NCBI GenBank assembly: GCA_947259685.1
Contig: CAMYNC010000016.1
Span: 1 to 35,543 of the forward strand
Length of the DNA: 35,543 nt
Direction: 5' to 3'
Source of the DNA: an uncultured Desulfuromonadales bacterium
GTDB lineage: Bacteria; Desulfobacterota; Desulfuromonadia; Desulfuromonadales; Geopsychrobacteraceae
This document shows, one piece after another, positions 1-6,701 of this stretch. The stretch's first letter is position 1, and every line of letters begins with the position of its first letter. Both the position numbers and the translations under genes were made by a program. The notes under the pieces were generated by a model. The model had not been told where the DNA came from. It ran no database searches and saw nothing but the letters and a program-made list of their open reading frames with translations.

Positions 1-122
1 TTTTAACCGGCGAATCTAACGGAATCAGTCCCCCGAGTCAAGCACTTACGGAGCTTTTTAAAATTAAAAAAAACGCCGTAATTTTGGGACATTGTTTTAG
101 TTTTAAAGGGACACCAGGAAGC

Positions 123-1218
123 CTACTTTCCTTGCAATAAATAGGCTTCAATAAAACCTTCCAAATCGCCATCGAGGACGGCATCAGTGTTGCCGACTTC
201 ATGACTGGTGCGATGATCCTTGACCATCCGGTAAGGGTGCAATACATAAGAACGGATCTGACTCCCCCAGCCGATCTCCTTCTTATCCTCTGAAAATGCC
301 GCGGCCTCCTCTTCCTTCTTACGCATTTCCTGCTCGTAGAGCCGGGCCTTAAGCTGCTTCATCGCAGTCGCCCGGTTTTTGTGCTGGCTCCGTTCGTTCT
401 GGCAGGCAACGACAATTCCACTTGGGATATGGGTAATTCTGATCGCCGAGTCGGTCTTGTTGATATGCTGCCCCCCTGCGCCGCTGGCCCGGAAGGTGTC
501 GACCTTGATATCCTTTTCTTCGACTTCGACCTCGATAGAATCATCCAGCTCCGGAAAGACAAACACCGAGGAAAAAGAGGTGTGGCGACGAGCACTCGAA
601 TCGTATGGAGAAATCCTCACCAAGCGGTGGATGCCATTTTCCGCCTTCAGGTAGCCGTAGGCGTACTCTCCGTCAACGCTGAAGGTCGCACTCTTGATCC
701 CCGCTTCGTCTCCTGCCTGACATTCCGTCAATTCCGTCTTGAAGCCCTTACGCTCGCAATAGCGCAGGTACATCCGTAACAGCATTTCCGCCCAATCCTG
801 GGCTTCGGTGCCACCTGCCCCGGCATTGATCGTCAGGGTCGCGCAGCTGGCATCATGCTCACCGGAAAGCATTCGGGCGAACTCCATTTGCGCCACCTGC
901 TTCTCGACCTCCGGCAGCAGTTCATTGACCTCTTCCAGGGTGTCCTGATCTTCTCCCTCTTCACCCAGCTCAATCAGAACCTGAAGATCCTCCAACTCGC
1001 TGTTAGCTGTTTCCCAGGACTCAACAATTTTCTGCAACCCGGTCCGCTCACGCAACAGATCCTGAGCGGCATCACCCTGATTCCAGAAATCGGGCTGAGC
1101 TATTTCTGCCTCAAGCTCTGAGACCCGTTCCTTTTTGGCAGGAACGTCAAAGATACCTCCATAGTTCCTGAAGCTTTTCTTGTAATTCTTTGACGGTCTC
1201 TTTGGGTTCACGGAACAT
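123..1218 (-). CDS. prfB: Peptide chain release factor 2 (RF2), expressed by programmed +1 frameshift
   Basis: RF2 recognises UGA and UAA stop codons and triggers peptide release on the ribosome. The conserved GGQ motif is present (SGAGGQHINKTDS), as is the RF2 block GIHRLVRISPYDSSARRHTSF. I start the gene at ATG 1218-1216, nine bases after AAGGAG. The zero frame reads MFREPKETVKELQEKL..WRYL (23 codons) and hits TGA at 1149-1147. Shifting +1 after CTT continues as DVPAKKERV and gives 364 residues, the usual RF2 length. A simple open-reading-frame start about seven bases further in gives a nonsense N-terminus (MNPKRPSKNYK), so annotation without the shift is wrong. RF2 normally autoregulates: when it is scarce the UGA is read slowly and the shift is favoured. 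One oddity is that the usual SPF stop-recognition tripeptide reads SPY (codons at 603-611). Confidence 0.95.
1146..1160 (-). promoter_or_regulatory. prfB programmed +1 frameshift site
   Basis: On the minus strand the bases read GGAGG TAT CTT TGA C. This is the canonical RF2 slippery site: an internal Shine-Dalgarno-like GGAGG three bases before CTT, an in-frame UGA, and a C as the next base, which makes UGA a weak terminator. The ribosome slips from CUU to UUU and continues with GAC. The amino acids before and after the site match RF2 only if the shift is made. Confidence 0.95.
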
Positions 1219-1333
1219 CGTTACAATCTCCTTAAGATAGTTTGAATAGCCGCTAAGTATAACTTAAATAAAAACGGAAAAACAGCCCGGGTTTCGAGCG
1301 GCAACCGCAAGGCGATGGCGCAAGAGCCTGTCG

Positions 1334-1387
1334 CAGAACAAAAACGTTCAAGGCGACTCATGCACCGCCGTAAAGGTTTTCGTTCTG
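1334..1387. repeat. Imperfect 54-bp inverted repeat between fur and prfB
   Basis: The outer arms are CAGAAC-A-AAAAC and GTTTTC-GTTCTG (11 of 12 bases complementary). They enclose an inner GGCG...CGCC pair, so the RNA could fold into one long interrupted hairpin. It lies downstream of the fur stop and upstream of prfB, which are both transcribed leftwards. There is no T-tract, so it is not a typical intrinsic terminator. It may be a dispersed intergenic palindrome or part of the prfB leader. I see no other copy in this window. Confidence 0.4.
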
Positions 1388-1430
1388 GGTATAAAGCCTG
1401 TTTGAAGGTAGAAAAGGATCAAGCAGAGGA

Positions 1431-1859
1431 TCAGTTGTTGCTGCAGTCAGTGCAAAGGCCATAAAGCTCAAGACGATGGGTCTGAATGGTGAAATTATGC
1501 TCAGCGGCGACTTTTTCCTGCAGTTCTTCGATCTCAGGTTCTTCGAACTCGATGATCAGACCACACTCCCTGCAAACCAGATGGTCATGATGCTCCTGAT
1601 CGGTCACCGGCTCAAAGCGGGTCTGGCCATCGCCAAAATGGCGCTCGGCAGCGATGCCGCACTCTGCAAACAATTTCAGTGTCCGGTGCACGGTCGCATA
1701 GCCGATCTTCGGGTAGGCGGCGCGTAATTTCAAATAGAGCTCTTCCGTTGAATAATGGGAATCTGACTCGAGAAAGGCTTTAAGGATAAGCATTCTCTGG
1801 TTGGTATTCTTCAGCCCCTTGCGGTTGAGGAACTCGGTAAAATGGCTGATCTGGTCCAT
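1431..1859 (-). CDS. fur: Fur-family metal-responsive transcriptional regulator
   Basis: A 142-residue protein of typical Fur length. The N-terminal winged helix (about 1-80) contains the recognition region ...GYATVHRTLKLF. The C-terminal dimerisation and metal domain has HHDH at 90-93, C96-x2-C99 and a second C136-x2-C139 pair, matching structural zinc sites of Fur proteins. A GGAGG lies 14 bases before the ATG, a rather long spacing. A Fur-box palindrome overlaps its promoter, which supports Fur itself over Zur or PerR, although these cannot be separated by motifs alone. It is a single gene, divergent from glgC. With iron it would repress iron-uptake genes and probably itself. Confidence 0.88.
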   Translation of the reverse strand: MDQISHFTEFLNRKGLKNTNQRMLILKAFLESDSHYSTEELYLKLRAAYPKIGYATVHRTLKLFAECGIAAERHFGDGQTRFEPVTDQEHHDHLVCRECGLIIEFEEPEIEELQEKVAAEHNFTIQTHRLELYGLCTDCSNN

Positions 1860-1885
1860 AATCTCGCTTCATTCCTCCATAACAC

Positions 1886-1900
1886 TGAAAATGATTTTCA
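1886..1900. promoter_or_regulatory. Fur box (7-1-7 palindrome) upstream of fur
   Basis: TGAAAATGATTTTCA is a perfect 7-1-7 inverted repeat and matches the minimal Fur box TGATAATNATTATCA at all but one position per half. It overlaps the end of the fur -10 element and lies 27 bases upstream of the fur ATG, as expected for autorepression. It could also influence the divergent glgC gene. Confidence 0.72.
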
Positions 1901-1928
1901 AAATAGTCAGCTGAAGGGCAAAGGTCAA
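1900..1928 (-). promoter_or_regulatory. Predicted sigma-70 promoter of fur
   Basis: On the minus strand TTGACC (1928-1923) and TATTTT (1905-1900) are separated by exactly 17 bases. The transcript would begin inside or just after the Fur box and give a short leader before the GGAGG ribosome-binding site. Confidence 0.6.
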
Positions 1929-2056
1929 GGAAAAAGTTTTCCTGATTTTCCGATATAAATATTTAATATATTTAGCCGATTCTAAGGTTGCTAAAGAGCC
2001 ATTCTAAAGGTTTAATTGTAGCTACTAAACTATATAACCCTCAAGGAGAATGCTCA

Positions 2057-3340
2057 ATGGTCCAACAGCCGAACGAAAATGTGATCTATCGCTATGTCAG
2101 CCAGTTGACGCGAGATACTCTGGTGTTGATTCTTGCCGGCGGCCGCGGCTCCCGACTCTACGAATTAACCGATTACCGCGCCAAGCCGGCGGTCCATTTC
2201 GGCGGCAAGTATCGGATCATTGACTTCCCCCTCTCCAACTGCGTCAATTCCGGTCTGCGCCGCATCGGCATTTTGACCCAGTATAAATCTCATTCCCTGA
2301 TTCGACATCTGGTCCGCGGCTGGAGCCACTTCAAGCAGGAGTTGAATGAATATGTCGAGATCCTGCCTGCTTCCCAGCAAAACTCTGAAGACTGGTATCA
2401 GGGAACCGCCGATGCCGTCTATCAGAATTTAGATATCATTCGGGCGACTCGCCCCAAATACATTATGATCCTTTCCGGCGACCATATTTACAAAATGGAT
2501 TATCGGCCGATGCTTCTTGAACATGTCGAAAAAGGTGCAGATATGACTGTCTCCTGCCTGGAGGTACCTGTTGAAGAAGCCGCCGGTGCCTTCGGGGTTA
2601 TGAGTGTCGACGACCAAAGCCGGGTTCTCGACTTCACCGAAAAACCGCAGAAGCCTGCTGAAATACCCGGTAAACCGGGCCTCACCCTGGCTTCCATGGG
2701 CAACTATATATTCAATACCGAATTTCTTTTTGACCTGCTTGAAACCGATGGCCAGAATCGAGATTCGGACCATGATTTCGGGAAAAATATTATCCCATCA
2801 ATCATCCATGACCAAAAGGTTATCGCCTACCCCTTCCGGGACCCGGAAACCGGCGGGCTGGCCTACTGGCGCGACGTAGGCTCACTGGATGCCTTCTGGG
2901 AAGCCAATATGGAGATGATTTCGCCAGCGCCTGAATTGAACCTGTACGACCAGAACTGGCCGGTTTGGACTTATCAACGCCAGTTGCCACCGGCGAAATT
3001 CGTCTTCGATGATGACGATCGGCGCGGCGCGGCAGTCGATTCAGCCGTCTCCGGGGGGTGTATCATTTCAGGCTCCAAGCTGAGAAAATCGTTGCTATTT
3101 TCCGATGTCAGAATTCATTCTTTTTCCTCCATCGAAGAAACCGTCATTCTGCCGGAAAGTGAAATTGGTCGGAACTGCAAGATCAAGCGGGCGATTATCG
3201 ATCGTGGCTGCAAGGTTCCGCCCGGCACCGAGATCGGTTTCGATCCTGAGCAGGACAAGGCGAATGGTTTCCGCATAACCTCAAAAGGGGTCGCGCTGGT
3301 GACCCGCAAAATGCTGGGGCAACCCGGCGGCTACGATTGA
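2057..3340 (+). CDS. glgC: Glucose-1-phosphate adenylyltransferase (ADP-glucose pyrophosphorylase)
   Basis: Makes ADP-glucose from ATP and glucose-1-phosphate, the committed step of bacterial glycogen synthesis. The nucleotide-binding loop [15 protein letters not shown], the sugar-phosphate region [20 protein letters not shown], the GDHIYKMDY motif and the YWRDVG motif are all present. A C-terminal left-handed beta-helix region follows ([14 protein letters not shown]...IDRGC). I choose ATG 2057 because AAGGAG lies eight bases before it. An upstream in-frame ATG at 1988 would add 23 residues with no homologous counterpart and no ribosome-binding site. The result is 427 residues, close to the 431 of E. 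coli. No other glycogen genes are adjacent. It is divergent from fur and ends at an intrinsic terminator. Confidence 0.95.
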   Translation: MVQQPNENVIYRYVSQLTRDTLVLILAGGRGSRLYELTDYRAKPAVHFGGKYRIIDFPLSNCVNSGLRRIGILTQYKSHSLIRHLVRGWSHFKQELNEYVEILPASQQNSEDWYQGTADAVYQNLDIIRATRPKYIMILSGDHIYKMDYRPMLLEHVEKGADMTVSCLEVPVEEAAGAFGVMSVDDQSRVLDFTEKPQKPAEIPGKPGLTLASMGNYIFNTEFLFDLLETDGQNRDSDHDFGKNIIPSIIHDQKVIAYPFRDPETGGLAYWRDVGSLDAFWEANMEMISPAPELNLYDQNWPVWTYQRQLPPAKFVFDDDDRRGAAVDSAVSGGCIISGSKLRKSLLFSDVRIHSFSSIEETVILPESEIGRNCKIKRAIIDRGCKVPPGTEIGFDPEQDKANGFRITSKGVALVTRKMLGQPGGYD

Positions 3341-3366
3341 TTTAATGCCGCCAGACCAAAACGAAC

Positions 3367-3411
3367 AAAAAGGGCACCAAGACCAAGCAAAGGGCCTTTG
3401 TGCCTTTTTTG
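3367..3411 (+). terminator. Intrinsic terminator after glgC
   Basis: The left arm AAAAAGGGCAC pairs with GTGCCTTTTT (one bulged G), and the right arm doubles as a six-T run. It starts 26 bases after the glgC stop. Confidence 0.7.
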
Positions 3412-3522
3412 TTAGCGCCCGGTATTGGTTAGGATGCGACCATTCAAAAGACTCCTGGATTTCAGATTTACCACACCCGATATGGCTGCCCCGCAGCCCC
3501 AGCATCCGGTATAACCCTTGAG

Positions 3523-3559
3523 AAAAGCACCCCTCTGCCGAAACCGATAGGGTGCTTTA
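3523..3559 (-). terminator. Intrinsic terminator after the encapsulin operon
   Basis: On the minus strand AAAGCACCC and GGGTGCTTTT form a nine-base-pair stem ending in a T-run, about 50 bases beyond the encapsulin stop codon. The rest of the 3412-3609 gap shows no gene or clear element. Confidence 0.65.
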
Positions 3560-3609
3560 GAAAAATGGGCCGAGACCGGTTTATCGATAGCAGCATATTT
3601 AGCAGTTTC

Positions 3610-4428
3610 CTAGCCACCAGCAACATAGGGAATCACAGCGGCCGGTTCAAGAATCCGGAAGGTAAAGGATTCGCTGTAGTACAGCTTAACCTTCTCGGCG
3701 GTATGGGCTTCATAACCGACCGAAAGATCCTGGCCGATGATCAGTTCAAAATCACCGCCTCGGGATGAAACCATAAAGGCCTCATCGGCATAATCACCGG
3801 TGAGATAAGGACTGAGTACCACGGTGCCACCGAGGATATTTTCCGCCTGCATCTTCACCGGATAACCCTGCACGTGAGCTGACATCTTACTCCATAACTT
3901 CGGGCCGACCACGAAGGAGTATGGCCCTTCAATGGAACGCTCAGCAAAGATCGTGACCCCCTGAGCTATGGTCTCCAGCAACTGTTCCGGTTGCGAACCG
4001 ATGGTCAAACACTCGGAGCCGGTGCAGACCTTCAGGCCTTTGATGTTCGCTTCATTTAAACCATGGTAAACCACCATCTCTTCAAATATGGCGATTTTCC
4101 GCGCAGCATCCTCGAGGCTGGAAAGATCGACATCTTTCGCTCCGCGGACCACATTGTCCATTTCTTTGATATCCAGATCGAAAGGGATACGTGCTTCAAC
4201 CAGGTGATGAACCTTATGGATTCCATAGTTCAACCCACCCTTAGGTTGTTTCTTCGGATAATCGAGTCGCCCCTCGGGCACGCCGGGAAAATCGGTGCCC
4301 ATCGGACCACTGACATCGACCACTTTCCGAGCCGAGAGCATGGCGGTCAGGGTGCGGGTTGCCTGCTGATCGATCTCAATCCAGGCTTCGGCCGGAATCG
4401 GCGCCAGTTCTCGCTTCAAAATATCCAT
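3610..4428 (-). CDS. Encapsulin shell protein (family 1, HK97-fold nanocompartment)
   Basis: Self-assembles into an icosahedral protein shell that encloses a dedicated enzyme. The 272 residues align along their whole length with the Thermotoga encapsulin type: N-terminal LKRELAPIPAEAWIEIDQQA, the DVSGPMG segment, VDLSSLEDAARKIAIFE, IEGPYSFVVGP, and the C-terminal SRGGDFELIIGQDLSVGYE followed by ESFTFRILEP. The length fits a small T=1 (60-mer) shell, which is an inference. AAAGGAG lies five bases before the ATG. The gene sits 48 bases downstream of a hemerythrin carrying a loading peptide, so the two form one operon and the cargo is clear. It ends at its own terminator. Confidence 0.95.
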   Translation of the reverse strand: MDILKRELAPIPAEAWIEIDQQATRTLTAMLSARKVVDVSGPMGTDFPGVPEGRLDYPKKQPKGGLNYGIHKVHHLVEARIPFDLDIKEMDNVVRGAKDVDLSSLEDAARKIAIFEEMVVYHGLNEANIKGLKVCTGSECLTIGSQPEQLLETIAQGVTIFAERSIEGPYSFVVGPKLWSKMSAHVQGYPVKMQAENILGGTVVLSPYLTGDYADEAFMVSSRGGDFELIIGQDLSVGYEAHTAEKVKLYYSESFTFRILEPAAVIPYVAGG

Positions 4429-4476
4429 AAAAACTCCTTTGGGATCTATCTATAAAGTTTCACTGATCGTTTTCGC

Positions 4477-4989
4477 TCACTCTTTCAAACTCCCAATTCC
4501 CAGGCCGATGGCCGCCGACCTGTTGGCTTTGGCGCCCGAGGTATCAATGCCGCCGGGCACATTTGGCAGGCTGACATTCAAGAGTTTGTCCTTAGCTTCA
4601 AGAAATAGCTCCCCCAGGGTCACCAGATCTTGGGCAGCAAGCAGTTGCCGGGCCAGCGGAAAGACTTCAGCTTCTTCTTCATCAAGGTGATGAGCTGTGT
4701 ATTCGCCCAACCCTTCAACTTTTATCGGAAAGCGATCGTGCTCACGCGGAAAGTCTTCGGCATCTTTAAGAATCAACTCAATAATATGATGCTCGTTGAC
4801 GGCTTCAAGTGACGCATGCCTGGCAGATGAGACCTGCTCCAGCAAATCGTAAAAATATTTTTCTTCCATGGTGTGATGAACAACCAGATGGTGAATAAAC
4901 TCTTCGAAAATGGTCGGATCAGCTTCAGCTTGCTGGCCGAGTTGCCTTAATATTTGATGGTGTTCAACTAACGCATCGACAATATCCAT
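4477..4989 (-). CDS. Hemerythrin-like diiron protein with encapsulin-targeting peptide (encapsulin cargo)
   Basis: A 170-residue HHE-type hemerythrin domain (about 1-135). Histidine and carboxylate clusters expected to bind two irons are visible: H10-H11, H33-H34, H38-H39 with E42-E43, H67-H68, and H100-H101 followed by D103 and three glutamates. Then comes a flexible Gly/Pro/Ala linker (about 138-160) and a terminal GLGIGSLKE, which matches the known loading-peptide pattern L-G-I-G-S-L-K/R that docks cargo inside encapsulins. It is the first gene of the operon, 48 bases before the shell gene, with AAGGAG five bases before its ATG. Such proteins bind or react with O2, NO or peroxide through the diiron centre. 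The exact substrate here is unknown. Confidence 0.93.
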   Translation of the reverse strand: MDIVDALVEHHQILRQLGQQAEADPTIFEEFIHHLVVHHTMEEKYFYDLLEQVSSARHASLEAVNEHHIIELILKDAEDFPREHDRFPIKVEGLGEYTAHHLDEEEAEVFPLARQLLAAQDLVTLGELFLEAKDKLLNVSLPNVPGGIDTSGAKANRSAAIGLGIGSLKE

Positions 4990-5004
4990 AGAATCTCCTT
5001 GGAA

Positions 5005-5017
5005 TTGATTTAATCAA
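5005..5017. promoter_or_regulatory. 13-bp palindrome before the hemerythrin-encapsulin operon
   Basis: TTGATT-T-AATCAA is a perfect inverted repeat just upstream of the hemerythrin ribosome-binding site. It resembles an FNR/CRP-type half-site pair (TTGAT...ATCAA), but the spacer is three bases rather than the required four. It is an operator candidate for an unidentified regulator. Confidence 0.35.
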
Positions 5018-5168
5018 CAAGGTCCATCTTCGAGCCTTGGTCAATACAATACAACTGCTAGCCAGACAGGGACCGATTGCCTCTAATATGGTGTGAGTTT
5101 ATCGCAATTATTTGAGAAGAAAAGCTGGCCGGCTAAAACTGATTACACCGCTTCGTTTCGAAAAATAT

Positions 5169-5209
5169 TTCCGCCCGCACTTGCGGAATGATGGCTGCGG
5201 AAGGATAAT
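5169..5209 (+). promoter_or_regulatory. Predicted promoter with overlapping inverted repeat for the selenoprotein gene
   Basis: TTGCGG (5181-5186) and GATAAT (5204-5209) are 17 bases apart, giving a start site about 20 bases before the gene. An inverted repeat TTCCGC-N8-GCGGAA (5169-5188) covers the -35 box, and a further GCGGAA half-site lies in the spacer (5197-5202). This arrangement suggests repressor control. The regulator is unknown. Confidence 0.45.
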
Positions 5210-5239
5210 TACTTTGGACTTCAAGCTAAGGAGACTAAT

Positions 5240-5890
5240 ATGAGGTTTCAGCGAATTCTCTGCCTGCTGTTGGCATTCGGTCTGTCGGCAACACCTCTCT
5301 GGGGTCAGCCATCTGCGGCTGCAACCAAAATCCCGGATGCTCCCGAGAAGATCTGTCCGCTGCCGGTCGGCAGTGTCATGCCACAGATAAATCTCCAGAC
5401 CCTGGACGCCAAACCTTTTGACCTGAATGCGCAGTTGAAAACCAAACCGAGTATTTTGATCTACTTTCGTGGCGGCTGGTGACCTTACTGCAATCTCCAG
5501 TTGGGAGAACTGATCAAAATTGAACCGCAGCTGCTCAAACTTGGCTACCAAATCATCGCCATCAGCGCCGACAGCCCGGATTTTTTACGCCAAAGCGATA
5601 AACAGCATCAACCGAACTACCTCTTGCTTTCCGATAGCGACATGCAGGGAGCCAAAGCACTCGGGATTGCCTGGCAATTGAACAAGGAGAGGTACGAACA
5701 ATACAAAAACTATGGGATCAATCTGGAAGAAAAATCTGGCCAGACCCACCACCTGCTGCCGGTCCCGACCGCCTACGTGATTAATACCGATGGCATCATC
5801 AAGTTCGCTTACACCAATCCAGATCACCGCATCCGCATTAGTCCGGAAGTATTGCTGGCGGCGGCAAAGGCTGAAGCCGGGTCAGAGTAA
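5240..5890 (+). CDS. Exported peroxiredoxin-like (AhpC/TSA, thioredoxin-fold) selenoprotein, Sec at codon 81
   Basis: The reading frame runs from ATG 5240 (AAGGAG six bases upstream) to TAA 5890, 216 residues if the in-frame TGA at 5480-5482 is read as selenocysteine. Residues 1-23 are a signal peptide (MRFQRILCLLLAFGLSATPL), so the protein is probably periplasmic. The thioredoxin-fold core includes PSILIYFRGGW-Sec81-PYC84-NLQLGEL. Cysteine homologues of this peroxiredoxin-like family have CPYC here, so Sec replaces the catalytic cysteine in a U-x-x-C redox motif. Homology continues in frame after the TGA (IIAISADSP, VPTAYVINTDGIIKF), which rules out a true stop. A SECIS-like hairpin follows the TGA. 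The predicted role is thiol/selenol peroxide reduction or disulfide exchange. It is divergent from the encapsulin operon. Standard gene callers would split it in two. Confidence 0.88.
5480..5512 (+). promoter_or_regulatory. UGA selenocysteine codon with bacterial SECIS hairpin
   Basis: TGA is at 5480-5482. The bases CAGTT (5498-5502) and AACTG (5508-5512) form a perfect five-base-pair stem around the loop GGGAG, with the loop guanines starting 21 bases after the UGA. This satisfies the loose bacterial SECIS rule of a short stem-loop with a G early in the apical loop, 16-37 bases downstream. A competing stem TCTCC/GGAGA also exists. SelB, selenocysteine tRNA and SelA lie outside the window. 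Confidence 0.75.
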
Positions 5891-5930
5891 GGTCACTCTA
5901 AGGACATCAGCGGCCGGCGATAGATTCTGC

Positions 5931-6683
5931 TCAGCCCAGGGAGGGTGGGAAAATCTGGTAAAGATAACCGGTCAGCCGGGTGAACAGATCGAAAAATAAC
6001 AGGACACCTGCGATCATCAACAGAATCCCGGTACCGATTTCCACGATACGGATATGCTTCTTGAAACGATCAAAAAAGCTAAGAAAGGAATGGAACAATA
6101 TCGCGGAGATCAGAAACGGTACTCCCAGCCCGAGAGAATAGATCGAAAGCAGCAACACGCCCTGCCCTACGCCACCGGCACTGCTGGCGGCAATCGCCAG
6201 AATCGCCCCGAGAATCGGTCCGATGCAGGGTGTCCAACCGGCAGCAAATGCCACTCCAACCAAAAAGGTGCCGATATACCCGGTCGGCTTGTTTCTGACG
6301 TGAATGCGCTTCTCACCCAGCAGAGCGCCGATATGAAAAAGTCCGCTCAGATGAAGCCCAAACAGGAAAATCAGCACACCGCCGGCTTTCTGAATGACCC
6401 CCAGCCATTCGCGCATATGCATCTGAAAGGAGCCTGATGCCAGTCCGGCAAGGGCTCCCAGGGTGATAAAAACGACCGAGAACCCGGCGATGAACACCAG
6501 CGAATGACTGATGACCGTAAACCGGACTTTGGCACTGGCATGGGCGTCTTTAAGTTCGCCGAAAGAAAGTCCCGAGATATAGGTCAGGAATGACGGGATC
6601 AGCGGTAGCACACAGGGGGAAAAATAGGAGAGTAAGCCTGCAGAAAAAGCAATCCAGATCGTGACGTCGGTCCCTGCTTCCAT
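5931..6683 (-). CDS. ccdA: CcdA/DsbD-type transmembrane thiol reductase
   Basis: A 250-residue membrane protein with about six hydrophobic segments. It carries the two family cysteines in LSYFSPCVLPLIP (C24) and GWTPCIGPILGAI (C153), which move reducing equivalents from cytoplasmic thioredoxin across the membrane. It is the last gene of a five-gene operon and lies 18 bases after the TlpA-like thioredoxin, its likely periplasmic electron acceptor. Together they would keep periplasmic cysteines reduced, for example for cytochrome c maturation. GGAG lies six bases before the ATG. It is convergent with the selenoprotein gene, with no obvious terminator in the 40-base gap. Confidence 0.9.
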   Translation of the reverse strand: MEAGTDVTIWIAFSAGLLSYFSPCVLPLIPSFLTYISGLSFGELKDAHASAKVRFTVISHSLVFIAGFSVVFITLGALAGLASGSFQMHMREWLGVIQKAGGVLIFLFGLHLSGLFHIGALLGEKRIHVRNKPTGYIGTFLVGVAFAAGWTPCIGPILGAILAIAASSAGGVGQGVLLLSIYSLGLGVPFLISAILFHSFLSFFDRFKKHIRIVEIGTGILLMIAGVLLFFDLFTRLTGYLYQIFPPSLG

Positions 6684-6701
6684 TCTCGCTCCTGCTCTTG
6701 C

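Noticed and set aside
1..122. Gene or terminator at the left edge
   Set aside because: No frame, hairpin with T-run or recognisable motif could be supported in these bases.
123..1211. Uninterrupted 362-residue prfB frame starting at 1211
   Set aside because: Its first residues come from the wrong frame. The ATG at 1218 with AAGGAG and the frameshift site give the true N-terminus.
5005..5017. FNR box
   Set aside because: The half-sites match but the spacer is three bases instead of four. Kept only as an unassigned palindrome.
5480..5482. In-frame TGA read as a nonsense mutation making the peroxiredoxin gene a pseudogene
   Set aside because: It replaces the catalytic cysteine exactly, the downstream half shows intact family sequence, and a SECIS-like hairpin is in the right place. 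Selenocysteine is the simpler explanation.
5501..5890. Separate downstream gene starting at TTG 5501
   Set aside because: It begins in the middle of the thioredoxin fold, has no ribosome-binding site, and lies inside the SECIS hairpin. It is the second part of the selenoprotein.
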